This document shows, in pieces, positions 18,800 through 28,402 of a stretch of DNA of 64,000 bases. The translations under genes and the position numbers were made by a program. Under the pieces are notes generated by a model, which was not told the origin of the DNA, made no database searches, and saw only the letters and a list, made by a program, of their open reading frames with translations. Each line of letters opens with the position of its first letter. Position 1 is the stretch's first letter. Origin of the DNA: Nitrososphaerota archaeon (lineage in GTDB: Archaea > Thermoproteota > Nitrososphaeria > Nitrososphaerales > Nitrosopumilaceae); the NCBI GenBank assembly GCA_028866895.1, contig JAGWHF010000001.1:186001-250000 (forward strand), in the 5' to 3' direction.

Positions 18800-19780
18800 G
18801 TGTCAGGGGGAAAAATAGTCTGCATTTCTCATAAAGAGGACGCAGACGGTATAGGCGCGGCATCATTAATCAAGCAGGCCTTTGGGGGAGAAACAAGACT
18901 GGTTGACTATCCGGGGCTGATGACGGAGCTTGAGCAGTTAAGAAATGACGAATCCTTGAAAACCGTTTACATATGTGATTTGGGGCTCAGCAAAACAAAC
19001 CAGGATCAATTTGTGGACCTTTTAAGGGCACTGAGAAAGAAGCGCATATCAATTACCTATATTGATCATCATGATCTTGACGATTCCATAAGGAAGAAAA
19101 TCCAATCCATAAAGGTCAAACTTATCCACGACGTTGACGAATGCACGACCGTTCAGGTCTACAATGCCTTCAAATCAAAACTTAATGATCATAGTTCTCT
19201 TATTGCCGCCTGTTCTGCAGTAACTGATTATATGGAAGACAGGCCGATTGGCTCAAAATTGTTGCAACGGTTCGACAGGCAGTTCATACTGCTTGAAGCG
19301 ACAGTTCTGACATTTACAATAGTCAGCCATCAAAAGGACAATGATTACCTCCTGTATCTGGTGGACGAATTGAGCCAACTAAAATACCCGCACAACATAC
19401 CAAATACGTTCGAATATGCCCGTATCCAGGCCGAAAGAATCTCGGGCGTAATCCAAAAGGTCAAGGATAACATGAAGAAGATGAAGAACTTGGCCTACAT
19501 GGAAGTTACTGACTCGGGGGCAAGCATGGTTGTAAATTTTGTGTTGGGACTTTCAGGAAAAGACGTCGGAGTTTCATACAAATTCAGGGAGGAAAAGGGC
19601 ATTTATGCCGTGTCCGTCAGGGGATCAAAATCGTGCAAGATACACTTGGGAAGAATAGTAAACCAACTGGCTACAGATCTTGGGGGTTCTGGAGGTGGTC
19701 ATGATAAAGCCTGTGGGGCAGTAATCCCAAAGGAAAAAATCTCGGTATTTATAAAAAAATTCAACGCTAAGGTCGGCTGA
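18800..19780 (+). CDS. DHH-family phosphoesterase
   Basis: A 326-aa metal-dependent phosphoesterase or nuclease. The N-terminal DHH domain has the Asp motif SHKEDADGIGAASL, an Asp in YICDLGLS and the family-naming DHHD triad (ITYIDHHDLDD). The C-terminal DHHA1 domain ends with GGSGGGHDKACGA, the substrate-binding GGGH loop. This layout fits RecJ-like/NrnA-like exonucleases; archaeal members trim DNA, nanoRNA or pAp. The GTG start follows an AT-rich TATA-like element. The 3' end overlaps the convergent RidA gene by 14 nt. Confidence 0.9.
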   Translation: MSGGKIVCISHKEDADGIGAASLIKQAFGGETRLVDYPGLMTELEQLRNDESLKTVYICDLGLSKTNQDQFVDLLRALRKKRISITYIDHHDLDDSIRKKIQSIKVKLIHDVDECTTVQVYNAFKSKLNDHSSLIAACSAVTDYMEDRPIGSKLLQRFDRQFILLEATVLTFTIVSHQKDNDYLLYLVDELSQLKYPHNIPNTFEYARIQAERISGVIQKVKDNMKKMKNLAYMEVTDSGASMVVNFVLGLSGKDVGVSYKFREEKGIYAVSVRGSKSCKIHLGRIVNQLATDLGGSGGGHDKACGAVIPKEKISVFIKKFNAKVG

Positions 19781-20237
19781 CTTCTACCACAAGATCAATT
19801 TCTACAGTGGAGTTCAATGGAAGGCTTGAAACCCCGACTGAGATTCTAGAATGTCTTCCTATTTCACCAAAAATCTCATACAATAGATCTGAAGCTGAAT
19901 TAATTATTTTTGGATGGTCGGCAAAGTCAGGAGCGCTATTTACAAATCCAGATAAGCAGATTATCCTGGAAATTTTATCCAAACTCTTGATTTCAGATTT
20001 CAGTTGGGCCAGTATGTTTATAACGCAAAGTTTCGCCGCCTCCTGCGCCCTCTCTACTGAAACATCCGTGGGAACTTTGCCTTGGAATTCCACCTTGTTA
20101 TCTCTGACTGGAATTTGGCCGGAAACAAAAACAAGGTTGCCCGTCTGTACAACCGGTATGTAAGACCCGGCAGGCTTTGGCGGGGATGGCAGCGACAAAT
20201 TCAGCGAGGCGATCTTTTCTTCTATCATGCCAGTCAT
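19767..20237 (-). CDS. RidA/YjgF-family enamine/imine deaminase
   Basis: A 156-aa member of the RidA (YER057c/UK114) family. Typical lines are VSGQIPVRDNK, a middle helix with AKLCVINILAQL, and the end LPLNSTVEIDLVVEV. Canonical RidA has an Arg just before the last strand (RxxVxV); here the region reads GRHSRISVGVSSLP, so the carboxylate-binding Arg is probably kept. The family hydrolyses reactive enamines left by PLP enzymes. An N-terminal extension of about 15 residues (LPSPPKPAGSY) precedes the core. Confidence 0.85.
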   Translation of the reverse strand: MTGMIEEKIASLNLSLPSPPKPAGSYIPVVQTGNLVFVSGQIPVRDNKVEFQGKVPTDVSVERAQEAAKLCVINILAQLKSEIKSLDKISRIICLSGFVNSAPDFADHPKIINSASDLLYEIFGEIGRHSRISVGVSSLPLNSTVEIDLVVEVSRP

Positions 20238-20272
20238 TGACTTGCAATTCTTTTAACTTTATCTTCATATAT

Positions 20273-20536
20273 GTGACAGAGGAAAACCTGAGTGTGGAGA
20301 AGTCACATACAAGGGAAATGAAAAACGATCTAGAAGTTATGAAGACGAAGCTCAATGCTCTGGAGGCCTCTTCTGGAGATAAACAGCAGAGGTCGATGAT
20401 TGGCGTCGTCAACGGACTAGTGGAAAACCAGCGAAGGCTAGTAGATGAGTTTGAGCACTTGAAAAAGGCAATAGATCTATTGACAATCCAACTCTTTAAG
20501 GTGGAAAATAAACTCGATGATAAACGCGAAAAATAG
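20273..20536 (+). CDS. Small coiled-coil protein
   Basis: An 87-aa charged helical protein starting at GTG 20,273. A longer frame opens at 20,177 but runs across the divergent RidA start and promoter. AT-rich TATA-like sequence just before 20,273 supports the shorter form. Heptad leucines and isoleucines (LEVMKTKLNALEA, LVENQRRLVDEFEHLKKAIDLLTIQL) point to a dimeric coiled coil. Function unknown. Confidence 0.6.
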   Translation: MTEENLSVEKSHTREMKNDLEVMKTKLNALEASSGDKQQRSMIGVVNGLVENQRRLVDEFEHLKKAIDLLTIQLFKVENKLDDKREK

Positions 20537-20605
20537 GATCTTTAGGGCTGATACCATCTTTAATTAATAAAAGATTAAATTCAGCAATTATTTTTTGGAC
20601 AACAA

Positions 20606-21610
20606 ATGTCCTTATCCAGTGACCCACCAAGCAACACCAAACCGGTCATCAAAGGCAAAAATCCACACCATTATAGGAAAGTCGGTTATTCAATGATAGT
20701 AATCTCGGTCTCATTGGTTTTGATAGGTCTCCTCGTTTGGGCCATAGGCAGTGACTGGCACTTTTCTACCAATATCATGGCAAATCAGGAGATTCAGGCC
20801 ATGACGCCAAGGTCAGACTACAACATAGTTCTGTTTGATGCATCTCAACCTGTGGGTGCAAAGCTAAAACTGCTTGATACTGCGAGTACACTAAGTGAGG
20901 CACAAACTCTAAGGAAGGAGGATGCAAAACAGAACGAGGGCTCTACACTTCAAGTTCTAATCTTCAACAGCTCAGCTACATACAATCTGAAAAAAATGGC
21001 TGACGCAGAAGTGTATCTCCAAACACCAAAGAATGGGTACAATGTAGTTCTCTTAGATAATTCGATGCCGGTAGGCCAAAAATTAACTCTTGGCATACAC
21101 GAGCTCTCCCTTGAGAATGCCACAAAGTACCAGGCCTCGCAGGTCGATAATCTTAAGGGGCAGGATATCAAAGTCCTGATTTTTACACCCGATTTCAGAA
21201 ATGACCTGAAAATGATAACGGGTTCAAGCACCCCCGTGGGAGACTATCTTGCTGTTGCAAACAATGTAACAAATGTACCTGCCAAAACGACCCAGGCGGA
21301 AATAATCGCTACCCATCCAACATCGACAAACAACGTTTCTAATGTGACGTCTCCGCAAGCCCAGCAATCTACACAATCCAATCGGACTTCAAATGTAACA
21401 AGTATGCAAGGCATTCCAGTCTCCAATCATACTGCTGGATTGGGACAGTCCAATACGACAACGGTGTTAGACATAAACCAAACTATCCAGACAACCTCAA
21501 AGGAAAATGGTACAGCAGCCGGAAACCTGACATCTAACGCAACATCAACCAAAAAGGTTTCAAAGACAATAGATTTGAATGAGACTGTAGGGATAAACTC
21601 TGTAGGTTAA
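20606..21610 (+). CDS. Membrane-anchored surface protein with duplicated domain and Thr/Asn-rich stalk
   Basis: A 334-aa protein: short cytosolic start, one transmembrane helix (MIVISVSLVLIGLLVWAIG), then two tandem copies of an outside domain of about 65 residues. Copy 1 has DYNIVLFDASQPVGAKLKLL...LQVLIFNSS; copy 2 has GYNVVLLDNSMPVGQKLTL...IKVLIFTPD. The last 130 residues are rich in Thr, Ser, Asn and Gln with many N-x-T/S sites, like a glycosylated stalk. Family not recognised. Confidence 0.65.
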   Translation: MSLSSDPPSNTKPVIKGKNPHHYRKVGYSMIVISVSLVLIGLLVWAIGSDWHFSTNIMANQEIQAMTPRSDYNIVLFDASQPVGAKLKLLDTASTLSEAQTLRKEDAKQNEGSTLQVLIFNSSATYNLKKMADAEVYLQTPKNGYNVVLLDNSMPVGQKLTLGIHELSLENATKYQASQVDNLKGQDIKVLIFTPDFRNDLKMITGSSTPVGDYLAVANNVTNVPAKTTQAEIIATHPTSTNNVSNVTSPQAQQSTQSNRTSNVTSMQGIPVSNHTAGLGQSNTTTVLDINQTIQTTSKENGTAAGNLTSNATSTKKVSKTIDLNETVGINSVG

Positions 21611-21617
21611 ATAATTC

Positions 21618-21770
21618 TCAGATTAGATCTTCATCAATTTCTTCAATGGGGTCAAGGAATTGTGGGCACTGACATTCCGGTATGATACACCGCCCATTCT
21701 TTGGCAGAGTTCCAAACCTGTCCTCCTGTTTGTGTGCAACATCTGTATGATGACAACGTTTGCAGTTCAT
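21618..21770 (-). CDS. 50-aa zinc-binding protein
   Basis: A short frame starting MNCKRCHHTDVAHKQEDRFG and ending in an acidic tail (DPIEEIDEDLI). Cysteines lie as CKRC-HH and C-x(4)-C-x-C, enough for one or two metal sites. A TATA box (ATTTATAAC) at about 21,793-21,802 lies 27 nt before the ATG, the leaderless pattern of this genome. Function unknown; nucleic-acid or protein binding is possible. Confidence 0.65.
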   Translation of the reverse strand: MNCKRCHHTDVAHKQEDRFGTLPKNGRCIIPECQCPQFLDPIEEIDEDLI

Positions 21771-21870
21771 ACCTGAATGAATTATCACTGTTATAAATAT
21801 TTGAAAACATGGGCAAGAATTTCAAGCTATATGTGGAACAAACAAATAGCCAAATTCAAACAAAAGGATA

Positions 21871-23901
21871 ATGGCCCAAAACCGGCTGGCACAGGAATCG
21901 AGCCCCTACCTTTTGCAGCATGCGAGCAATCCGGTGGACTGGTATCCTTGGTGCGAGGATGCATTGAAAAAAGCAAGAGACGAGAACAAGCCGATATTTC
22001 TCAGTATAGGATACAGTGCTTGCCACTGGTGTCACGTTATGGCTCATGAGTCCTTTGAAAATGAGGATATTGCAAAAGTAATGAATGAAAACTTTGTGAA
22101 CATCAAGGTGGACAGGGAAGAAAGGCCCGATATTGACGATATATACCAAAAGGCATGTCAGTTGACAACAGGTGGAGGGGGATGGCCATTGAGCATCTTC
22201 TTGACGCCTGACCAACGCCCGTTCTATGTGGGAACATACTTTCCGCCTCTAGACGGTTACGGAAGACCGGGGTTCGGCAGCCTCATAAGGCAGCTTGCCC
22301 AGGCATGGAAGGAAAAACAGGGGGATGTAGAGGCAGCCGCAAGTAACTTTGTGAATTCTTTAAAGGCAACTGAATCGGTCCCTGCTAACTCAAGACTGGA
22401 CAGGTCAGTACTAGATGAAGCTGCAATGAACCTTCTTACCATGGGTGATTTTACAAATGGAGGGTTTGGTCAGGCTCCGAAATTTCCAAATTCCGCCAAT
22501 CTTTCATTTCTCCTTCGCTACTCGAAACTTTCGAAAATTTCAAAGTTTCAAGAATTCGTATTAAAAACCCTGACAAAAATGGCAAATGGGGGGATATACG
22601 ATCAAATAGGCGGTGGATTTCACAGATATGCCACAGATTCGAAATGGCTTGTTCCACATTTTGAGAAGATGCTGTATGATAATGCGCTGCTGCCGGTGGT
22701 ATATGCTGAGGCATATCAAATAACAAAGGATTCACGATACCTTGAGGTGGTAACGGAAACCCTAAGGTATGTCATAAACGAGATGACCTCTCCTGAAGGC
22801 GCTTTCTATTCTGCCCAGGACGCAGATTCGGAGGGCCATGAAGGAAGGTATTATCTCTGGAAAAAAAGAGATATCGAAAATATCTTAGGTGGTGATGCTG
22901 ACCCATTCTGTCTGATGTATGATGTAACAGACGGCGGTAATTTCGAGGGGCAGACCATATTGAACAAGAGTATGGGTATGCGAGCAGTTGCATCGAGTAC
23001 GGGCAAGAGTGAGTCTGAATTATTTGAGGTTGTAAGAAAAGGGAAGATGAAACTGCTCGAGGAAAGAAAAAAGCGGACGCACCCTGGCAGGGACGAGAAG
23101 ATACTTGTTGGATGGAACAGCCTCATGATAAGCAGTTTTCTCCACGGGTACCGGATAACGCAGGATGCCGCTTTTGCAGTGGCGGCCGAAAATTGCATTA
23201 GATTCATAGAACAGAAAATGATGAAAGAAGGCGAACTTTTGCATACCTATAAGGATGGAACGGCAAAACTGCGGGCCTACCTAGATGATTATGCGTATCT
23301 TGTGAATGCGATTGTTGATTATTTCGAGATAAAACCTTCAAAGAGATATCTAGAAATCGCCAAACGATGTGCAGACTACATGCTGGAGCACTTTTGGGAT
23401 GAAAACGGGAGGGCCTTCTATTTCACCGCAGACAATCATGAGAAACTACTTGTCAGGACGAAAAATATTTACGACCTGTCGCTGCCTTCTGGAAATTCTG
23501 TCGCCGCCTCAGCATTCCTGAGACTATATCATATTACACAAGAGAGGAGGTATCTTGATGTCTCAGTCAAGATAATGGAATCGCTTTCTGGCATGGCGGC
23601 AGAGAATCCATTTGGTTTCGGTCAGTTGCTCAATGCTATCTACATTTATCTAATAAAGCCGATGGAGATTACAGTCCTAAATTATTCTAACAAGGAACTG
23701 TGGTCATTTCTTCAAAATAAATTCCTGCCAGAATCAATTCTTATCGGGGTAGAAAGCAAGGAGGTCCTAGGAGAACTTCAGCAATTGCCGTTTTTTGCAG
23801 GAAAGAATTTTGACGATTCAAAGACTACGGTTTATGTCTGCAAGGATTTCATGTGTTCACTGCCGGTAGACACACTGCAAGAAGTAGAGAAATTACTCTA
23901 G
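21871..23901 (+). CDS. DUF255/YyaL-type thioredoxin-fold protein with (alpha/alpha)6 domain
   Basis: A 676-aa protein of the family that includes bacterial YyaL and human SPATA20. The N-terminal thioredoxin-like domain (residues 1-165) has NPVDWYPW and the redox motif CHWC (Cys51, Cys54), then [12 protein letters not shown]. The rest is an alpha/alpha toroid related to N-acylglucosamine 2-epimerases and cellulases, with [15 protein letters not shown] and [13 protein letters not shown]. Length is normal for the family. The cellular role is not settled. It overlaps the convergent downstream gene by 4 nt. Confidence 0.92.
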   Translation: MAQNRLAQESSPYLLQHASNPVDWYPWCEDALKKARDENKPIFLSIGYSACHWCHVMAHESFENEDIAKVMNENFVNIKVDREERPDIDDIYQKACQLTTGGGGWPLSIFLTPDQRPFYVGTYFPPLDGYGRPGFGSLIRQLAQAWKEKQGDVEAAASNFVNSLKATESVPANSRLDRSVLDEAAMNLLTMGDFTNGGFGQAPKFPNSANLSFLLRYSKLSKISKFQEFVLKTLTKMANGGIYDQIGGGFHRYATDSKWLVPHFEKMLYDNALLPVVYAEAYQITKDSRYLEVVTETLRYVINEMTSPEGAFYSAQDADSEGHEGRYYLWKKRDIENILGGDADPFCLMYDVTDGGNFEGQTILNKSMGMRAVASSTGKSESELFEVVRKGKMKLLEERKKRTHPGRDEKILVGWNSLMISSFLHGYRITQDAAFAVAAENCIRFIEQKMMKEGELLHTYKDGTAKLRAYLDDYAYLVNAIVDYFEIKPSKRYLEIAKRCADYMLEHFWDENGRAFYFTADNHEKLLVRTKNIYDLSLPSGNSVAASAFLRLYHITQERRYLDVSVKIMESLSGMAAENPFGFGQLLNAIYIYLIKPMEITVLNYSNKELWSFLQNKFLPESILIGVESKEVLGELQQLPFFAGKNFDDSKTTVYVCKDFMCSLPVDTLQEVEKLL

Positions 23902-24218
23902 ATCTTCCTTATGTTGACTTCCAGCCTCTGTCCTACCTGTGGACTGCCCATCCTCTCGAACCTGCGCTTGGGCATTGTAATTGTTATGGCTGTCTGCGCA
24001 TAGCTCTTGATTGCTATTGTGGGCTGGGCTTGGAGGATGGCCTCCAAAAAGGGCATTATCTGGTCCCTTAACTCGGGATCTATTTTCTTGTTGATTGCAT
24101 CCATCATGAGCTGTTTTTGTGATATCGGTTCCGTCTGTACATCCTCGACAAGCGATATCTGGACTGTCTGACCGTTGTCAACCAGCTGCTGGATTTGATA
24201 TTGGACTATATCGGACAT
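23898..24218 (-). CDS. Conserved hypothetical protein
   Basis: A 106-aa soluble protein with no membrane segment. A helical N-terminal half ([46 protein letters not shown]) is followed by a short strand-rich end. Proper start context (ATG) and coding pattern make it credible. No family recognised. Confidence 0.6.
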   Translation of the reverse strand: MSDIVQYQIQQLVDNGQTVQISLVEDVQTEPISQKQLMMDAINKKIDPELRDQIMPFLEAILQAQPTIAIKSYAQTAITITMPKRRFERMGSPQVGQRLEVNIRKI

Positions 24219-24302
24219 GAGTTGGGTTCCTCGACATCTGGATTTATCTGTAGTGAATATGGTGGCAAAAATTCTTTCTAATCCATAAATGCTGCCATGT
24301 CA

Positions 24303-25181
24303 TTAGGGATTTTTCATGATTGTCAATCTTGAATTTCCTGTAATGTGGAACTTGTCAACAAAGCCTGCAGTAACCTCCAGTACGTACTTTGTATTCTGAT
24401 TCCCACTGTCGTATACTTGGCAGGGTAAGGCAGGGTCACACGGAGGAAGGTTTTTCTCTAAATGGATTACATTACCGCTTGAATCAAACCAGATCATGTC
24501 CAAAGGAAACTGCATATCCTTCATCCACATAGCTACAGGCTGCGGTTCTGAAAATACAAAAATCATTCCCTGCGTATATGGGAGCGGCTGTTGAAACTGC
24601 AGTCCTTCTGTCATTCTGTCCGGTGTGTCCGCAACCTGCACGTCAAGTGTCACATTACCTACCTGAATTCTCCCTGTTGGGAAGTTCTTTTTCAGGATTG
24701 CAGTATCCTGAAGTGATGTCTCCGTACCCGATCCGGTCAGCATTATCACATTGTTATCTAAAAGATATTGCAAGCTTTCGGTGAAATCATAGTCTGAAAC
24801 AATCCCTTCGGCCCACCAACCGGCAGGGTTTTTGAACCATGATGGGATGGGCTTTGCGGGGCCTGACCAATTGTACTGGCTGAAAACAGGAATGTAATTG
24901 TTTGCGACTAGGTAGCGAATTCCCAATATGAATTGCTGGTCAGTAATTTTTCCCTGAACCCACAACGCAGAGTTGTTTTTAATCCATCCGGGAATTGGGG
25001 GCAAAAATTGTTCCTGAGGTTGGCTTGCAGAGAGATTGTTTGTAGCGGGTTGTGCAGATACCGTGGACAGGAAATTGACTTGGGGTGCAGCATATCCTGC
25101 AAATATGGATAAGGCAAGAAGAAATACAAGCCCTGTTGCAATCGCTTTGATTGGGGTAGTCAATCTTGGTATGTCTGCCAT
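24303..25181 (-). CDS. Secreted DUF192 protein with two WFKN/WW repeats
   Basis: A 292-aa exported protein. After a signal peptide (residues about 10-30) come two copies of the helical unit P-x-W-[FI]-KN...W...G-x-[IV]-x-D-x-x-F-x(3)-I/L-x-Y/L (about residues 62-100 and 112-150). A DUF192 domain follows (about 175-290), with its signature FVFSEPQPVAMWMKDMQFPLDMIWFD. DUF192 function is unknown; bacterial members are also exported. The ATG start has a TATA-like TTTTTAATAAG about 27 nt upstream. Confidence 0.88.
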   Translation of the reverse strand: MADIPRLTTPIKAIATGLVFLLALSIFAGYAAPQVNFLSTVSAQPATNNLSASQPQEQFLPPIPGWIKNNSALWVQGKITDQQFILGIRYLVANNYIPVFSQYNWSGPAKPIPSWFKNPAGWWAEGIVSDYDFTESLQYLLDNNVIMLTGSGTETSLQDTAILKKNFPTGRIQVGNVTLDVQVADTPDRMTEGLQFQQPLPYTQGMIFVFSEPQPVAMWMKDMQFPLDMIWFDSSGNVIHLEKNLPPCDPALPCQVYDSGNQNTKYVLEVTAGFVDKFHITGNSRLTIMKNP

Positions 25182-25226
25182 CCGGTCTTATTAAAAAGCT
25201 TGAATTAACGCTTCAGCCTGGAAGGG

Positions 25227-25508
25227 TTAGGTTTTAGCATCCAGGACGCTTCTTTTGATCTGTGCGGCCCGCTTCTTTACAATCTGTGTGAATTCTTGAA
25301 TGTCTTCCAGCGAGGGCTTTTGATGCTGGTTGGAATAGGACTGTATGAATGCAGAGTAGATCGAGCCTATTATGATTCCAAAGGCAGCATCTGACGGTTC
25401 AACAAGCTCATCTGAATACGCTTTTGCCATTTGCTTGTAGGAAGCGGCCTCACTTGTATAGTAGTCCACAAGGCTATCAATGAAACTGCGGGTTGTTTCA
25501 GAAATCAC
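25227..25508 (-). CDS. Conserved hypothetical helical protein
   Basis: A 93-aa, almost wholly helical protein (GTG start) with no Cys and no membrane segment. It lies 45 nt upstream of the DUF192 gene on the same strand and may share its transcript. Function unknown. Confidence 0.6.
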   Translation of the reverse strand: MISETTRSFIDSLVDYYTSEAASYKQMAKAYSDELVEPSDAAFGIIIGSIYSAFIQSYSNQHQKPSLEDIQEFTQIVKKRAAQIKRSVLDAKT

Positions 25509-25600
25509 GATGTAGGTTGCCTCTTATTCTTTATAACGGTTGATTTTAGAGATCTTGCAAAAAATTATTGACCTTGATTCTTTTGTATGAAGAAAGGATA

Positions 25601-25723
25601 ATGGAACTAATGCCGATTGAAATTAACAGGATAAGCAGAGAATGCCCTCAATGCAAAAATTCTACCATATTTAATACTGGTAAAGGTTATTTTTGTGGGA
25701 AGTGCCTCAACACCATATCCTAA
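25601..25723 (+). CDS. 40-aa zinc-ribbon protein
   Basis: A short frame (MELMPIEINRISRECPQCKN...) with a classic zinc ribbon, CPQC-x(14)-CGKC, taking up most of the protein. ATG at 25,601 or 25,610. It lies alone, 27 nt before the next plus-strand gene, and could be cotranscribed with it. The fold resembles those of small transcription or ribosome-associated zinc proteins, but the function is unknown. Confidence 0.65.
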   Translation: MELMPIEINRISRECPQCKNSTIFNTGKGYFCGKCLNTIS

Positions 25724-25749
25724 TCAAGCGGTGTTTTTAATGAGGATTT

Positions 25750-26205
25750 ATGTGGAAGGCTGAAAGAGAAGGTCACTACTTCAAGATTTATGATAAAAAG
25801 AAAAACATAGCTGGATATTTTGCCCCTGAATATGGGGAAATATACCCTGAGGACAAGGCCGATGAGATTATAGATCAGATGCACAAAAGGCATGAAAGGA
25901 TAAAGAGCGGCTATCTCATGGTTCCGATGGTAAAGTTTGGCATATTTGAGGAGGGAAGGGAGATGGATATAGGCTATATCATTAAGCAACTTGAAGAAGC
26001 CAAGACGAGGCTCTCGTATTGGATGGAGTTTATCTCCCAAAATGGGATCCGGGAGCACAAGGTAAGGATATCGCATACAGACCATGACATGCTTAGTATA
26101 ACATTGCATCTTTCATTCGAGATCCCCGTATCTCTTGAAAGAGATTCAGTGCAGGACGCGATGGGAGGAATATTTGACAACCTTCAGGAAACGGGCCTAC
26201 TTTGA
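25750..26205 (+). CDS. Conserved hypothetical protein
   Basis: A 151-aa soluble alpha/beta protein (start MWKAEREGHYFKIYDKKKN, end LERDSVQDAMGGIFDNLQ). No membrane segment or metal motif is visible. Its 3' end overlaps the convergent neighbour by 9 nt. Family not recognised. Confidence 0.6.
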   Translation: MWKAEREGHYFKIYDKKKNIAGYFAPEYGEIYPEDKADEIIDQMHKRHERIKSGYLMVPMVKFGIFEEGREMDIGYIIKQLEEAKTRLSYWMEFISQNGIREHKVRISHTDHDMLSITLHLSFEIPVSLERDSVQDAMGGIFDNLQETGLL

Positions 26206-26712
26206 ATTACTTGCCTTCGCATTGTTGTAGGAATGCAATGCATTCATCTCATACTGAAACGATTCCTGTAAGAGCTGATCAGATTTTGCCTTTGTGGAGT
26301 TGTCTCCAGTCTGAATCCATTCCTTGAGTAATTTGTCACTGTCAATCTGCGTTTCAGTGGAAAGCCTGAAGAGTCTGAGTGAAGCAATAAAAGGTTGGGG
26401 CGGGTTCAAACTATCGTATTTCGTTAAAAGATTCCGCATACTAGCCAAGTGTTGGTCTGTTATGTTTAGTATCTGATCTCTTGGAATCTGACCTTTTTCG
26501 TACATCGAAACCTTTTCGTAATAATTTGAGGTCTCATTGCTCAAATCCGACTGGATCAGGGAGAGATCATCTCCAAATCTCTGTCCGCTTAACTTGGCCT
26601 GATCAAGGTTGTAACTGAATCCAATGACCCCAACCACTATTACAATGCCGACTATGATTGCAATTCGAAGTCTTTTCTTAGGATCTGGAGGCCTAACTTT
26701 CGTCTTCTTCAC
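26197..26712 (-). CDS. Membrane-anchored helical protein
   Basis: A 171-aa protein (GTG start): basic N-terminus (KKTKVRPPDPKKRLR), one transmembrane helix (IAIIVGIVIVVGVIGFSY) and an outside region of about 135 residues predicted all-helical, with N-x-S/T sites. This resembles a four-helix extracytoplasmic sensor or spacer without a cytosolic partner domain. Function unknown. Confidence 0.6.
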   Translation of the reverse strand: MKKTKVRPPDPKKRLRIAIIVGIVIVVGVIGFSYNLDQAKLSGQRFGDDLSLIQSDLSNETSNYYEKVSMYEKGQIPRDQILNITDQHLASMRNLLTKYDSLNPPQPFIASLRLFRLSTETQIDSDKLLKEWIQTGDNSTKAKSDQLLQESFQYEMNALHSYNNAKASNSK

Positions 26713-26790
26713 AAGGCGGGTAGGCTGGGGGCTGAAATAAATTGTTTGTTAAATGCAATGTACGTGTTGTTGAATTTCCGGCAGGATCTT

Positions 26791-27078
26791 CTAGTCTATG
26801 TAATTGCCTTCGGCGTCTGTCTTTAGCTCTATAATGGTCACGCTTCCGCTGATGTATGAATCATTTCTGACCGTCCTTACGCGTCCAACGTCTAGGTGAT
26901 ATGGCCATACGTTTACCACGACAGTCCCGATCTTTACGTCTGTGGGCGCATCCGTCATAACAATATCCTCTTTTTTTATACCGTACTGTCCTAGTTTCTT
27001 TATGCAGTGATCAAGCAACTGCTGAGGTAGGCCGTGGTTTATTGCCCAGACTGTTCCCTCATACTCAATTTTTTCCAA
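26791..27078 (-). CDS. Conserved hypothetical protein
   Basis: A 95-aa soluble alpha/beta protein (TTG start) with strand-rich stretches (TVVVNVWPYHLDVGRVRTVR, GSVTIIELK). It is upstream of, and on the same strand as, the 26,197 gene. No family recognised. Confidence 0.6.
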   Translation of the reverse strand: MEKIEYEGTVWAINHGLPQQLLDHCIKKLGQYGIKKEDIVMTDAPTDVKIGTVVVNVWPYHLDVGRVRTVRNDSYISGSVTIIELKTDAEGNYID

Positions 27079-27126
27079 CTACTTACCAGCAAGCCAGCGT
27101 TTTTTTAAAGCTATCTGAATAGGGGT

Positions 27127-27363
27127 TTAACTGGGGCTCGTTACTTTGAGCGTCATTGTGCTTTCCACCCTTGATATGTTCCTGATCTTGTGGGCAACCG
27201 TCCTGTCGAACTCCTCTGAGGTAGGCACTTGGATTTCAACCACCACGTCGTATGCTCCAAAGGTAATATGCGCTCCCTTTACCTGAGGAATTAGTTTGAG
27301 TTCTTCTACGACGTACTCTTCGGCACCAAGGTCGCAATTTATCAGCACAAACCCCTTTTCCAC
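27127..27363 (-). CDS. Stand-alone Lrp/AsnC ligand-binding (RAM) domain protein
   Basis: A 78-aa protein made only of the regulator-of-amino-acid-metabolism fold (beta-alpha-beta-beta-alpha-beta; AYDVVVEIQVPTSEEF and ISRVESTMTLKV). It has no DNA-binding helix-turn-helix. Such small proteins oligomerise and bind amino acids, and may modulate full-length Lrp regulators. A second one lies in the purine cluster at 48,407. It was the original neighbour of tRNA-Thr before the element inserted. Confidence 0.85.
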   Translation of the reverse strand: MEKGFVLINCDLGAEEYVVEELKLIPQVKGAHITFGAYDVVVEIQVPTSEEFDRTVAHKIRNISRVESTMTLKVTSPS

Positions 27364-27480
27364 ACCTTGCTCAATCTCTTTTCTTACTTAACTCTGTCTA
27401 TTCTCTCGGCAGTCCAAACCATGAGTTTTGAAACATGCGATTGCAAAATCGCTATGTGCATGTCATGCAAGATTTTTGGA

Positions 27481-27500
27481 AAGCCAATGAGGGGATTTGG
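27481..27500. repeat. att site: copy of tRNA-Thr 3' end (far end of integrated element)
   Basis: The 20 bp AAGCCAATGAGGGGATTTGG are identical to 40,801-40,820, the 3' part (T arm and acceptor strand) of the tRNA-Thr gene. Together with the integrase beside the tRNA this marks the two ends of an integrated element. Confidence 0.9.
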
Positions 27501-27590
27501 TGAAAAGTGCCAAATCCCAACAAATCACTTCACTAGGTACAGTTGAGACAATAATGATAAGGTATCCTGTTGGTTCATTCCTAAATGGAT

Positions 27591-28337
27591 TTAATTTTCG
27601 ATATTTGTTGTTCTCTCTAGAATTCTTTGTTGAAAACCGATCAACGTTTGGATCATTTGATTAACTCTAGCAGTAAGCAATTCGTAATTGGGATCTTCTC
27701 TTACTGTGAATACAAGATCGGTAGGTGTTGAGGTATTGCGATCAGGCACTGTCAGTGCAAAGACGCATAAATCTTCAATTGCTTGAACAAGTGGAAAATC
27801 CGGATTTCGACTGAAAGGTATGGTGTCTATAACATGTCGTATATTGCCTACGATTTCATCCCTTTTATCGAGATTTCTGATCGATCTAAAAGGTCCTCTC
27901 CCATCAACCGGTTCAATTATTTGAACAATTCGTGAAAGTTCTCTTAAATTTCTAATTAAAATTCTGCATCCATCTATTCGTCTTTGTTCGAACTCCAGTT
28001 CCGTTAGGCGCCGATTAACTAGTGACAGTTGGCGAGTCAGTTCGAGTTCTTTTCCGGCCAAGCCTTCTATTCTATTACTTTGGATTTTTTGTTTATTATA
28101 AAATATCCAACTTAGTATTATTGCAAAAATTCCTGCTACAATGAGAGACATTGACACACCTAAAATATTTGAAATATCACACTCTTGGGTTTTTAGTAAG
28201 AAACTGTACACAGATGAAGGACAAGGAAGTAATGATATGTAATAAAGCCAATACACTAAAAGTAATATAACTCCTCCAATGGATATTGCAGCTTTAATTT
28301 TAAATCGTAAATCCAGTTGTTCTTGGTTTGTTGTCAT
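27591..28337 (-). CDS. Element protein with two membrane helices and coiled coil
   Basis: A 248-aa protein. Two transmembrane helices (AAISIGGVILLLVYWLYYI and ILGVSMSLIVAGIFAIILSWIF) enclose a short loop with two Cys. A coiled coil (about 95-120) and a cytosolic helical domain follow. It is more AT-rich than the host genes around it. Function unknown; it is the last gene before the far att site. Confidence 0.6.
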   Translation of the reverse strand: MTTNQEQLDLRFKIKAAISIGGVILLLVYWLYYISLLPCPSSVYSFLLKTQECDISNILGVSMSLIVAGIFAIILSWIFYNKQKIQSNRIEGLAGKELELTRQLSLVNRRLTELEFEQRRIDGCRILIRNLRELSRIVQIIEPVDGRGPFRSIRNLDKRDEIVGNIRHVIDTIPFSRNPDFPLVQAIEDLCVFALTVPDRNTSTPTDLVFTVREDPNYELLTARVNQMIQTLIGFQQRILERTTNIEN

Positions 28338-28402
28338 TGGACAGTGAGATGGCGTTGTAGGTACTTATAAGATCTTTATTTGAAAAATGCACAATATTGG
28401 GA

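Noticed and set aside
27421-27546. 41-codon Cys-rich frame across the far att site
   Set aside because: Half of it lies in host DNA and half in the element, so it cannot be an old gene of either; start signal weak.
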